A DNA stretch of 10,050 nt from Odoribacteraceae bacterium (GCA_031259905.1 JAIRKS010000069.1:1-10050), one strand, 5' to 3'; counted from the first letter of the stretch, positions 1-6,532 are shown. Translations and numbers: made by a program. The notes: generated by a model not told the origin, from the letters alone.

Positions 1-5
1 TTTCT

Positions 6-236
6 GAAAGGGCATTTCAAATTTCTGACAAGGCATGTAAGATTTCTACCAAGGCATGTACGATTTCTACCAAGGTATGTACGAATCGTAGCAAGGCATG
101 TACGAATCGTAGCAAGGCATGTACGAATCGTAGCAAGGCATGTACGAGTCGTAGCAAGGCATGTACGAGTCGTACCAAGGCATGTACGAATCGTAGCAAG
201 GCATGTACGAATCGTAGCAAGGCATGTACGAATCTT
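6..236. repeat. 21-bp tandem repeat array, 11 contiguous units
   Basis: Eleven head-to-tail 21-bp units without spacers. The consensus core is AAGGCATGTACGAATCGTA followed by GC. Units at 90-215 are nearly identical, differing by A/G in the dyad centre and one G/C change. The leftmost units (6-26, 27-47, 48-68) carry ATTTCT in place of AATCGT, and the last ends AATCTT, as expected for decaying array edges. Each intact unit holds an odd-length dyad, TACGA-N-TCGTA, which could form a short hairpin or bind a dimeric protein. Because 21 is a multiple of 3, most frames stay open and encode heptads, for example RHVRIVA on the plus strand and LRFVHAL on the minus strand (17-220). I see no evidence that either is a gene. 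The array lies about 105 bp beyond the end of rfaE1, at the end of the leftward gene run. Function unknown. Confidence 0.93.
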
Positions 237-255
237 ACGAGGGCGCCTGGAAATC

Positions 256-271
256 CCGGGTGGTTGCCCGG
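256..271 (-). terminator. Weak hairpin downstream of rfaE1, possible terminator
   Basis: Reading leftward, CCGGG and CCCGG pair across a 6-nt loop (CAACCA), followed by GATTT. It lies about 70 nt past the rfaE1 stop codon, where the leftward operon should end. The 5-bp stem is short and the T tract poor, so this is only a candidate. No better terminator is visible between the stop and the repeat array. Confidence 0.22.
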
Positions 272-341
272 AATTCGCTGGAAGTAAGGTCATGTTCGCC
301 GGGGAGTGGCCGCGAGAGGGGAGGCGGTTGTTCAGGATTTT

Positions 342-1265
342 TTACCCGGGAGCGTTTAGCTCCTCGATGGTGATGGTGGCGGTACCTGTTTTCTGGACGA
401 CGATGCCGGCGGCCTTGTTGGCCAGGTGGATGGCCTCGATCGCCGGGATGCCCGAGGCGAGGGCCAGGGCGAGGGTCGCCACGACGGTGTCTCCCGCCCC
501 GCAGACGTCGAAGACTTCCCGGGCGCGGGTGGGGACGTGGAGGGTTTCTTCCCCGGAGAGGAGGGTCATCCCGCGTTCGCTCCGGGTGACGAGTAGGTGG
601 CGGATGTCGTGGCGGCGGAGTATTTCCCTGCCGGTTTTCTCGATGGTGCGGTCGTCGTTCTCGACGGGTTGTCCCGCGACGTCGCTTAGTTCCTTGAGGT
701 TGGGGGTGACCCAGTCGGCGCCCCGGTACTTGTCCCAGTTGGCTCCCTTGGGGTCGATGATGACGGTTGCCTGTTGGCGCGACAGGAGGTCGCACAGCGC
801 GCCGGTGACGAGTCCCTTGCCGTAGTCGGAGATGATGACGAGGCGCGCGTTGGTTGTCGCTTTCTCGATCTCGCTTTCGAGCCGGGCGATTTCGCGCGGG
901 TCGAGGCGGGTTTGTTGTTCCCTGTCGACGCGGGCGATTTGTTGTCTCCCGCCGATGATCCTGGCCTTGACGGTGGTGGGGCAGGCGGTTTTGAGTAGCG
1001 TGGCTTGTATTCCCTCGCGCGCGGCGATTCGCTCGACTTCTTTTCCCTCGAGGTCTCGGCCGACGGCCCCGACGAGGAGGGGCGTGCCGCCGAGGCTGCT
1101 GATGTTGCACGCGACGTTGGCCGCCCCGCCGAGGCGCGTTTCTTCCCGGGTGACGCTCACGACGGGGACGGGGGCCTCCGGGGAGACGCGTTCGACTTTC
1201 CCGAAGTAGTATTTGTCGAGCATGATGTCCCCGACGACCAGCACGCGGTGTCCAGAGAAGTCCAT
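342..1265 (-). CDS. rfaE1: D-glycero-beta-D-manno-heptose-7-phosphate kinase (PfkB family)
   Basis: Phosphorylates D-glycero-D-manno-heptose 7-phosphate at O-1 in the cytoplasm, a step toward the ADP-heptose used for the LPS inner core. The 307 residues cover the kinase domain only; the adenylyltransferase half of bifunctional HldE is absent and must be encoded elsewhere if the pathway is complete. Visible features are the N-terminal GDIMLDKYYFGKVERVSPEA segment typical of RfaE domain I (about 12-31), the first PfkB signature GGAANVACN (46-54), the DPKGANW segment (171-177), and the second PfkB signature DVCGAGD (253-259), whose D259 is the expected catalytic base. The ATG directly abuts the TAA of prfB (TAAATG), suggesting translational coupling. 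The product call is firm at family level. The heptose substrate follows from the RfaE-type N-terminus rather than from a generic sugar-kinase match. Confidence 0.93.
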   Translation of the reverse strand: MDFSGHRVLVVGDIMLDKYYFGKVERVSPEAPVPVVSVTREETRLGGAANVACNISSLGGTPLLVGAVGRDLEGKEVERIAAREGIQATLLKTACPTTVKARIIGGRQQIARVDREQQTRLDPREIARLESEIEKATTNARLVIISDYGKGLVTGALCDLLSRQQATVIIDPKGANWDKYRGADWVTPNLKELSDVAGQPVENDDRTIEKTGREILRRHDIRHLLVTRSERGMTLLSGEETLHVPTRAREVFDVCGAGDTVVATLALALASGIPAIEAIHLANKAAGIVVQKTGTATITIEELNAPG

Positions 1266-2379
1266 TTACTTGCCCCCCCCGAACATCATTAGGTATGCTT
1301 TGATGAAGTCGTTGATCTCGCCGTCCATGACGGCCTGGACGTTCGAGGTCTGGTGGTTGGTGCGGTGATCTTTTACGCGGCGGTCGTCGAAGACGTAGCT
1401 GCGGATTTGTGATCCCCACTCGATTTTTTTCTTTGTTCCCTCGATTTTGTCTTTTTCTGCTTGGCGTCTCTGGAGTTCCAGGTCGTAGAGTTGCGCCTTG
1501 AGGAGGCGGGTGGCGTTTTCGCGGTTTTGTAGCTGGGAGCGTGATTCGGTGTTTTCGACGAGGATTTCCCGTGTTTTCCCGGTGTCGGGGTCCTTGTAGG
1601 TGTATCGCAGGCGGACGCCTGTCTCGACTTTGTTGACGTTTTGGCCGCCGGCTCCCCCGCTGCGGAAGGTGTCCCAGGTGATGTCGGCGGGGTTGATGTT
1701 GATGTCGATGGTGTCGTCGACGGCCGGGTAGACGAAGACGGAGGCGAAGGAGGTCATGCGCTTGTTGGCGGCGTTGTACGGGGAGAGGCGCACGAGGCGG
1801 TGGACGCCGTTTTCCGATTTGAGGTAGCCGTAGGCGAATTCTCCCTCGAATTCGAGGGTTGCCGATTTGATGCCGGCTTCGTCCCCGGCCTGGTAGTCGA
1901 CGTGTTTTACCTTGTAGCCGTTGCGTTCTCCCCAGCGGAGGTAGACGCGGTAGAGCATGCTGGCCCAGTCCATGCTTTCCGTCCCGCCGGCGCCGGAGTT
2001 GATTTTCATGATGGCCCCGAGGCGGTCTTCTTCTTCTCGCAGCATGTTGCGCAGCTCGATTTCCTCGATGAGTTTCTCGCACTCCGCGTACAGGGCGTCG
2101 ACCTCGGCCTCGGTGGCTTCTCCTTCCCTGGCGAAGTCGTGCAGGACGAGCAGGTCTTCCACGGAGGTCACGACGCGCTCGTATCCCTCGATCCAGGATT
2201 TCAGGGAGCGTACGCGTTTCATCAGGGCTTCCGCTTCTTTCGGGTTGTCCCAGAGGGAGGGGTCTCTCTCTCGCAGTTCTTCCTCGGCTAATTGTATCTT
2301 TTTCTGGTCGATGTCAAAGATACCTCCTCAATGCTTCACCTCTTTCGGCCAACGCTTTGATATGGTCTATCGTGATCAT
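1266..2379 (-). CDS. prfB: Peptide chain release factor 2, made by programmed +1 frameshift
   Basis: Recognises UGA and UAA stop codons and triggers peptide release in the ribosome. Translation should start at the ATG at 2377-2379 (MITIDHIKAL...RRYL, 21 codons), reach an in-frame TGA at 2314-2316, shift +1 at CTT, and continue as DIDQKKIQLAEEEL through MKRVRSLK to the TAA at 1266-1268. The total is 21+349=370 residues, close to E. coli RF2 (365). An annotation starting at the internal ATG (2222) would lose 52 residues. Visible motifs are AGGTESMDWASML, the codon-recognition tripeptide region SPY at 199-201 (classically SPF), and the catalytic GGQ in SGGAGGQNVNKVETG at 244-246. It starts 23 nt after the DUF2723 gene and runs directly into rfaE1. 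No Shine-Dalgarno precedes the start, as is usual in Bacteroidota. Confidence 0.95.
2313..2328 (-). promoter_or_regulatory. prfB +1 programmed ribosomal frameshift site
   Basis: Reading leftward, the sequence is AGGAGG TAT CTT TGA C. AGGAGG (2323-2328) is a perfect internal Shine-Dalgarno-like stimulator three bases before the CTT slippery codon (2317-2319), followed by the poor-context stop TGA C. The spacing matches the known E. coli site (AGGGGG TAT CTT TGA C). In the known mechanism, low RF2 slows termination at TGA and the ribosome slips +1 to CTT-[T]-GAC, so RF2 autoregulates its own synthesis. The downstream frame after the slip encodes the conserved RF2 N-terminus, which confirms that the site is functional coding logic and not a sequencing error. 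Confidence 0.95.
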
Positions 2380-2402
2380 TGTATGTTTTTTGTTTGTACT
2401 TG

Positions 2403-5400
2403 TTATTCTACCGTGTCGTTGTTCGTGGCGGTGTCGGGCGTCACGGGTGGCGTCGCGGGTTGCACTATCGGGTTGACGGTCTCTTCCCACATCCGGTTGA
2501 TTTCCTGGAGGAGTGTTGTCTGCCCGGCTTCCGTCGCGCAGTCCAGGATGATGTTGATGAAGGTTTTGCTGATGTTTTCGTCTCGTCGCGTGTAGGCTCT
2601 CTGGCGGGTGGAGAGCGACCAGATGTATTTCAGTTCTTGCAGCTGTTCCTTGACGATTTCTCTTGCCAGCGCGTTTCCCTTCTCGAACTCGCCCGCGCGG
2701 TAATAGCTTTGCACGTAGTCGAGCAGGGGATAGTCGACGGGTACCTGGTACAGCGGGAGTTCTTCTAACGATTTGTCCAGCACGCGGACGGCCGCGTTTA
2801 CTTTCGACGTGTCGATGTACTCGCCGGCGGTTGTCGCGAGGTCATCCCCGGCGACGATGGCCTCGTCGAGCAGTGCCTCGGCGAGACGCCCGAAAGTCCC
2901 GCGATAGCGCATCACGGAGATGATGTTGCCGTGGAAGTGGTCGATGTTTACCTTGGGGTTCTTGATGTTGCCCCACTCGAACTTGTTCATCAGGTTGTCG
3001 TACAGGATGCGCGTGTTGATGCGTCCGGATACTCCCGGTATACCGTCGTCGGCGCTATCGGGATTCTCGATGGGCACGAGACGGAAGGTGGCTCCCTCGA
3101 GTTGGAAGTACTTGTCGAAGCCGAGGAAGGTGTCCGCTCCCATGCCGACCCCGAAGTAGATGGGCCGTTCCCAGTTGTTCGTGGCGATGATATCGAGCAT
3201 CATCAGGTCGTTCTTGTATAACGATCTCTTGTTCGCCGGGAGGGTAATATCGAGCCTGTTGACGATCTTGTCCGCGTCTTCCGGGCGCACGGTGCCGTTC
3301 GCGATGACTTTCGCCGCGTCCACGGGCACGTACACTTTCAGCGTCGGGATGTAATCGTACGAGGAGAGCTTGGTTTCCGGCCGGTCGCTTTTCACGAAAT
3401 CCATGACGTCTTTCAAGTTAAACGCCCTGTCGTATTCCTCCTTGATGAAGACTTGATTGCGCTTCCCGTGGTATTGTTCACTCGTGAAGGAGATCGGCAC
3501 GGCCGGGGACTCGTACACTCGCCGTTTCATCTGGTCGGGATACCAGTCGCTGCCCAGCAGGCTCAGGTTCACCACGCGGACGTCCCGGCGGACGGCTTCC
3601 ACCTCCTGCGCGTACCACAGCGGGAAGGTGTCGTTATCCCCGAACGTGAACAGGATCGCGTTGGGGGCGCAGCTGTTCAGGTAGTTCTTGGCGTGCGCGA
3701 GGGTGGCGTACCGCCCGCTGCGGTCGTGGTCGTCCCAGTTCTCGGCGGCCATGTTGACCGGCACGGCAACGAGGCAGATAACGGGGACGGCTATCGCCGC
3801 GTGGAGCGACGGTACTTTCTTCGATTGTAACCATTTCCAGATGGAGAGCACGCCCAGCCCTATCCAGATGGCGAAGGCGTAGAACGAGCCGGCGTACGTG
3901 TAGTCCCGCTCCCGCGGTTCGAGGGGCCGCTGGTTCAGGTAGAGCACGATGGCAATCCCGGTGAAGAAGAAGAAGAGCATGACCACCCAGAAGTCTTGCT
4001 TCCCCTGTTGCCCCTGCTTGTACTGGTAGAGCAGCCCGGCAATCCCCAGCAAGAACGGGAGCATGTAATAGTGGTTGCGCGCCTTGTTGTGTTTCAGGCG
4101 ATCCGGGAGATCCTCCTGGTTACCCACGAGGATCTCGTCGACGGGCGGTATACCCGTGATCCAGTTCCCGTAGCGGAAGTTCCCGTCTCCCTGTATATCG
4201 TTTTGCCTCCCGGAGAAATTCCACATGAAGTAGCGCACGTACATGTGCCCGATCTGGTACTTGAACAGGAACTTCAGGTTATTCCAGAAGCTGGGCACTT
4301 TCAGCGATTGCCCATCCACCCGGTACGTGGGGCCTCCCGGCTCTCCTCCCCAGATCCTGTACCCGTTCACGTGGTCCGGTTTCGGGCTATACATCCTCGG
4401 GAAGAGGGTCGTGAAGCGTTTATCGTATACGTTCTTGTACTGGTAGCCGATGACCTTGTACTTGCCGGTTTTCTCGTCCTGCTCGTACTCCGGCGCGCCC
4501 TCTTCGATGTCCACGGGCGGCGCGTTGTAGTACGGCCCGCGGAAGAGCGGTTCGCTCCCGTATTGTTCGCGTTGTATATAATATAGGAGCGCGAAGATAT
4601 TGTCCGGGCTATTCTCGTCGATGGGCGGGTTGCTCACGGAGCGGATCACCACCATCGCGTACGAGGAGAAACCGATCAAGATGACGGCGAAGCAGGTGAG
4701 GATCGTGTTCAGCAGCACGAGCCGTCTCTTCAACGTGTAGCGGATGCCGAAGACCAGCCCGCCGATCAGCAGGAGCGTGTATATCACGACGCCCGTGTTA
4801 AAGGGCAAGCCGAAGAAGTTGACGAACAGTAGCTCGAACCAGCCCGCGATGACGAGCAGCCATTGCGTGCTGATCAGTAGTGTCGCCCCCAGGATGACGA
4901 TGGAAACGAGGGCGGAAAGGATAATCCCGTTCCGTGACGGCTTGTATTTCCTGAAATAGTAAATGAAGGCGATGGAGGGGATCACCAGCAGGTTGAGCAA
5001 GTGGATGCCGATCGACAATCCCGTCAGGTAAGCGATGAAGACCAGCCAGCGGTTAGCGTAAGGCTCGTCGGCGACGCTCTCCCATTTCAAGATGGCCCAG
5101 AAGACTACCGCTGTCAGCAGCGACGAGAGCGCGTAGACCTCCGATTCTACGGCGGAGAACCAAGGGGTGTCGGCGAAAGCGTACGCCAGTGCCCCGACCA
5201 TCCCGGCGCCCATGATGGCGATCAGTTGCCCCACGTTGCATTCTCCCTGTCTCCCCACCACGAGCTTCTTGGCCAGGTAGGTGATCGTCCAGAAGAGGAA
5301 CAGCACCGTGAACGCGGAGGCCAGGGCCGACATCACGTTGATCATTAGCGCCTGCTTGTCGGGCGACGGGGCAAGGAAAGCGAACAACCGGGAGATAATC

Positions 5401-5591
5401 ATGAACAGCGGCGCGCCGGGAGGGTGTCCCACTTGCAATCCCGCCGAGGTCGCGGTAAATTCCCCGCAATCCCAGAGACTGACGGTTGGTTCCACGGTCA
5501 AGATATACGTCACGCTCGCGACGAGAAACGCCACCCATCCCGTGACGTTATTGACCAGCTTGTAGCTTAATCCGGGATAATCTTTAATCAT
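2403..5591 (-). CDS. DUF2723 polytopic membrane protein, putative GT-C O-mannosyltransferase-like
   Basis: A 1062-residue protein whose N-terminus matches the DUF2723 family (relatives include TMEM260-type protein O-mannosyltransferases). The N-terminal ~320 residues hold about eight to nine hydrophobic segments (e.g. 16-34, 82-104, 121-141, 152-170, 181-212, 222-243, 264-285, 290-316). The first is followed by WDCGEF (40-45), where D41 is a candidate catalytic acid in the first non-cytoplasmic loop as in other GT-C enzymes, and by GHPPGAP (55-61). A loop (317-505) and more segments (510-524, 532-552, 568-586, 597-614) precede a ~440-residue soluble C-terminal part carrying GDNDTFPLW (651-659), then a Pro/Thr-rich tail. 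An upstream in-frame TAA rules out a longer start. The likely role is transfer of a sugar from a lipid-linked donor to exported proteins or envelope glycans; donor and acceptor cannot be read from sequence. It is first in a likely operon with prfB and rfaE1. Confidence 0.88.
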   Translation of the reverse strand: MIKDYPGLSYKLVNNVTGWVAFLVASVTYILTVEPTVSLWDCGEFTATSAGLQVGHPPGAPLFMIISRLFAFLAPSPDKQALMINVMSALASAFTVLFLFWTITYLAKKLVVGRQGECNVGQLIAIMGAGMVGALAYAFADTPWFSAVESEVYALSSLLTAVVFWAILKWESVADEPYANRWLVFIAYLTGLSIGIHLLNLLVIPSIAFIYYFRKYKPSRNGIILSALVSIVILGATLLISTQWLLVIAGWFELLFVNFFGLPFNTGVVIYTLLLIGGLVFGIRYTLKRRLVLLNTILTCFAVILIGFSSYAMVVIRSVSNPPIDENSPDNIFALLYYIQREQYGSEPLFRGPYYNAPPVDIEEGAPEYEQDEKTGKYKVIGYQYKNVYDKRFTTLFPRMYSPKPDHVNGYRIWGGEPGGPTYRVDGQSLKVPSFWNNLKFLFKYQIGHMYVRYFMWNFSGRQNDIQGDGNFRYGNWITGIPPVDEILVGNQEDLPDRLKHNKARNHYYMLPFLLGIAGLLYQYKQGQQGKQDFWVVMLFFFFTGIAIVLYLNQRPLEPRERDYTYAGSFYAFAIWIGLGVLSIWKWLQSKKVPSLHAAIAVPVICLVAVPVNMAAENWDDHDRSGRYATLAHAKNYLNSCAPNAILFTFGDNDTFPLWYAQEVEAVRRDVRVVNLSLLGSDWYPDQMKRRVYESPAVPISFTSEQYHGKRNQVFIKEEYDRAFNLKDVMDFVKSDRPETKLSSYDYIPTLKVYVPVDAAKVIANGTVRPEDADKIVNRLDITLPANKRSLYKNDLMMLDIIATNNWERPIYFGVGMGADTFLGFDKYFQLEGATFRLVPIENPDSADDGIPGVSGRINTRILYDNLMNKFEWGNIKNPKVNIDHFHGNIISVMRYRGTFGRLAEALLDEAIVAGDDLATTAGEYIDTSKVNAAVRVLDKSLEELPLYQVPVDYPLLDYVQSYYRAGEFEKGNALAREIVKEQLQELKYIWSLSTRQRAYTRRDENISKTFINIILDCATEAGQTTLLQEINRMWEETVNPIVQPATPPVTPDTATNNDTVE

Positions 5592-5641
5592 ACGCGTGAT
5601 ATGTTTATTATGTAATACATCTACTTGTTTCCAGTTACTTG

Positions 5642-5662
5642 CTCGTTCTTCCCGGGAACGAG
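5642..5662. promoter_or_regulatory. Perfect 7-bp inverted repeat in the divergent region
   Basis: CTCGTTC (5642-5648) and GAACGAG (5656-5662) are perfectly complementary around a 7-nt loop; the loop plus inner stem also form the palindrome TTCCCGGGAA (5649-5658). It lies 50 nt upstream of the DUF2723 start, so it may be an operator or a hairpin in that gene's leader. There is no T tract in either direction, so it does not look like a terminator. Confidence 0.45.
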
Positions 5663-5666
5663 GCCA

Positions 5667-5674
5667 CGAAAGTA
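5667..5674 (-). promoter_or_regulatory. Candidate -7 box for the DUF2723-prfB-rfaE1 run
   Basis: Reading leftward the octamer is TACTTTCG, one mismatch from the Bacteroidetes -7 consensus TAnnTTTG, about 75 nt before the ATG. No TTTG-like -33 element is visible at the usual distance, so the call is weak. The same octamer occurs before lpdA. Confidence 0.22.
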
Positions 5675-5703
5675 GCTATTTTGTTTGAATTTTCCCCGCT
5701 CCC

Positions 5704-5735
5704 GTTGCCGGGTTTCTAAAATAGTTATACATTCG
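5704..5735 (+). promoter_or_regulatory. Candidate promoter for the tRNA pair
   Basis: GTTG (5704-5707) followed after 20 bp by TACATTCG (5728-5735), one mismatch from TAnnTTTG with near-standard spacing for the Bacteroidetes sigma factor. Transcription would start near 5742, about 37 nt before tRNA-Gln. Based on motif match alone. Confidence 0.33.
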
Positions 5736-5778
5736 CGTCGTCGAAAGGCAAATCACTTGCCCGGCAGGAGAGAGAGAT

Positions 5779-5849
5779 TGTCCCATTGTGTAATGGTAGC
5801 ACAGCAGATTTTGGTTCTGTCAGTCTAGGTTCGAATCCTGGTGGGACAA
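5779..5849 (+). tRNA. tRNA-Gln (anticodon UUG)
   Basis: A 71-nt gene with a full cloverleaf. The acceptor TGTCCCA pairs with TGGGACA, and D stem GTGT with GCAC around AATGGTA. Anticodon stem GCAGA/TCTGT carries loop TTTTGGT, giving anticodon TTG. T stem CTAGG/CCTGG carries loop TTCGAAT. The discriminator is A, and no CCA is encoded, so CCA must be added after transcription. Confidence 0.96.
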
Positions 5850-5872
5850 CGAGACAAGTTCTTTAACACGAT

Positions 5873-5956
5873 GCCCAGGTGGTGGAATTGGTAGACACGC
5901 TAGTTTCAGGGACTAGTGGCCGCAAGGCTGTGCAGGTTCGAGTCCTGTTCTGGGTA
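5873..5956 (+). tRNA. tRNA-Leu (anticodon CAG)
   Basis: An 84-nt class II tRNA. Acceptor GCCCAGG pairs with TCTGGGT (two G-U pairs). Anticodon stem CTAGT/ACTAG holds loop TTCAGGG, giving CAG, which reads CUG, a frequent codon in this GC-rich genome. A long variable arm (GGCC-GCAA-GGCT) and T stem GCAGG/CCTGT with loop TTCGAGT complete the fold. The discriminator is A and CCA is not encoded. It follows tRNA-Gln by 23 nt, so the two are probably cotranscribed. A TTTT run starts three bases after the gene. Confidence 0.96.
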
Positions 5957-5965
5957 CTTTTATCA

Positions 5966-6038
5966 CGCGTTCCCGCGACAAATAATACTGGAAGGCAAGA
6001 AAGATAGACATCTTGCAAGATCACGGGAAACGCGGGAA
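5966..6038. repeat. Nested inverted repeats after tRNA-Leu
   Basis: TTCCCGCG (5970-5977) is perfectly complementary to CGCGGGAA (6031-6038), enclosing about 53 nt. Inside lie the 12-bp perfect palindrome ATCTTGCAAGAT (6010-6021) and the overlapping alternative hairpin AAGAT-AGAC-ATCTT (6001-6014), which are mutually exclusive. CGCG-TTCC-CGCG (5966-5977) can also fold locally. The arrangement could be an end-of-transcript structure or an attachment-like remnant beside a tRNA gene. I found no repeat of the tRNA 3' end that would show an integration site. Confidence 0.5.
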
Positions 6039-6344
6039 ATATCACGAGACTGACCACCATTCAGGTCAACATTCCACCTGTTTCAGAAAATAAATCCTCC
6101 CCGAAGCCATTCTTCCCGGTACACCTTGTACCCCCGCTTCCCTTTCCCCCGGCATCCCGGGAAGGGGCCAGCCGCGTGATCTCGCCGGCATTGCCCGCGG
6201 TGGGTAATCACCGGCAAACATGCACGCGACTGTAAACGTTAAGGCCGTCGCTCGCGTTTTTCTCGCCGCAACGACCAGATCGGATGCTGCTCGCCGGTCG
6301 CTCGTGCTCACTTCCCGGTCTCGTGGGATGTTTTCCTGGTTTCA

Positions 6345-6386
6345 ATGTAACGTTACAATCACTCGATGTAACGGAACAATCTCTCG
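6345..6386. repeat. 21-bp direct repeat containing a 12-bp palindrome
   Basis: Positions 6345-6365 and 6366-6386 are adjacent copies matching at 18 of 21 bases (ATGTAACG...ACAATC...CTCG). The first contains the perfect palindrome TGTAACGTTACA (6346-6357); the second has the degenerate form TGTAACGGAACA (6367-6378). The two sites are 21 bp apart, two helical turns, which suits cooperative binding by a dimeric regulator on one DNA face. They lie about 150-190 nt upstream of lpdA. A CG-centred TGTAA/TTACA dyad resembles operators of LacI- or Crp/Fnr-type regulators in general form only; the regulator cannot be named. Confidence 0.6.
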
Positions 6387-6487
6387 CGTTCCCAGGACTA
6401 TTCCACCCGGTAGACCTCGTCCCGCGCCCGGTATCGCCCGCGGGGAGTCATTCGGGGATACACTTTCGGGAGGCGCGGGATAGGTTA

Positions 6488-6514
6488 TCTCGCGAGAAAT
6501 CGTACTTTCGCGAA
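6488..6514 (+). promoter_or_regulatory. Candidate lpdA promoter with two CGCG palindromes
   Basis: TACTTTCG (6503-6510) is one mismatch from TAnnTTTG and ends 22 nt before the lpdA ATG. It overlaps the palindrome TTCGCGAA (6507-6514), and TCTCGCGAGA (6488-6497) lies 18 bp upstream centre to centre. No clear -33 TTTG is visible. The paired palindromes could be operator half-sites or chance in GC-rich DNA. Confidence 0.33.
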
Positions 6515-6532
6515 GTCATTAAAACAAGTAAC

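Larger units (their letters stand above)
5957..6532. other. 576-nt intergenic region between tRNA-Leu and lpdA
   Basis: No convincing gene. Short open frames on both strands have arginine/proline-rich translations without recognisable domains. What it does hold is nested inverted repeats just after tRNA-Leu (5966-6038), a 9-bp stem CCCTTTCCC/GGGAAGGGG (6140-6167, one G-T pair) with no T tract, a duplicated palindromic element (6345-6386), and a CGCG-rich promoter-like patch (6488-6514) next to lpdA. It is long for a gap in an otherwise tightly packed window and may be a control region or a decayed remnant. Confidence 0.6.

Noticed and set aside
6..236. CRISPR array
   Set aside because: Units are contiguous 21-mers with no spacers and no cas genes are nearby.
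235..2082. A 615-codon minus-strand open frame overlapping prfB and rfaE1
   Set aside because: Its translation is almost all Arg, Pro, Gly and His, as expected for a shifted frame of GC-rich genes, and two well-supported genes occupy the same DNA in another frame.
5863..6060. 65-residue minus-strand ORF over tRNA-Leu
   Set aside because: It is antisense to a well-folded tRNA gene and has no independent support.
6140..6167. Strong stem CCCTTTCCC/GGGAAGGGG as a terminator
   Set aside because: No T tract follows on either strand and no transcript end is expected there.
6066..6311. 81-residue minus-strand ORF in the intergenic region (also an 87-residue plus ORF at 6220-6483)
   Set aside because: No recognisable domain, composition driven by GC-rich DNA, and they overlap inverted repeats; no support beyond being open.
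6284..6532. 83-residue N-terminal extension of LpdA
   Set aside because: The E3 family starts at the FAD-binding strand, which matches the ATG at 6533; the extension covers the promoter-like and palindromic elements and has no signal or domain.
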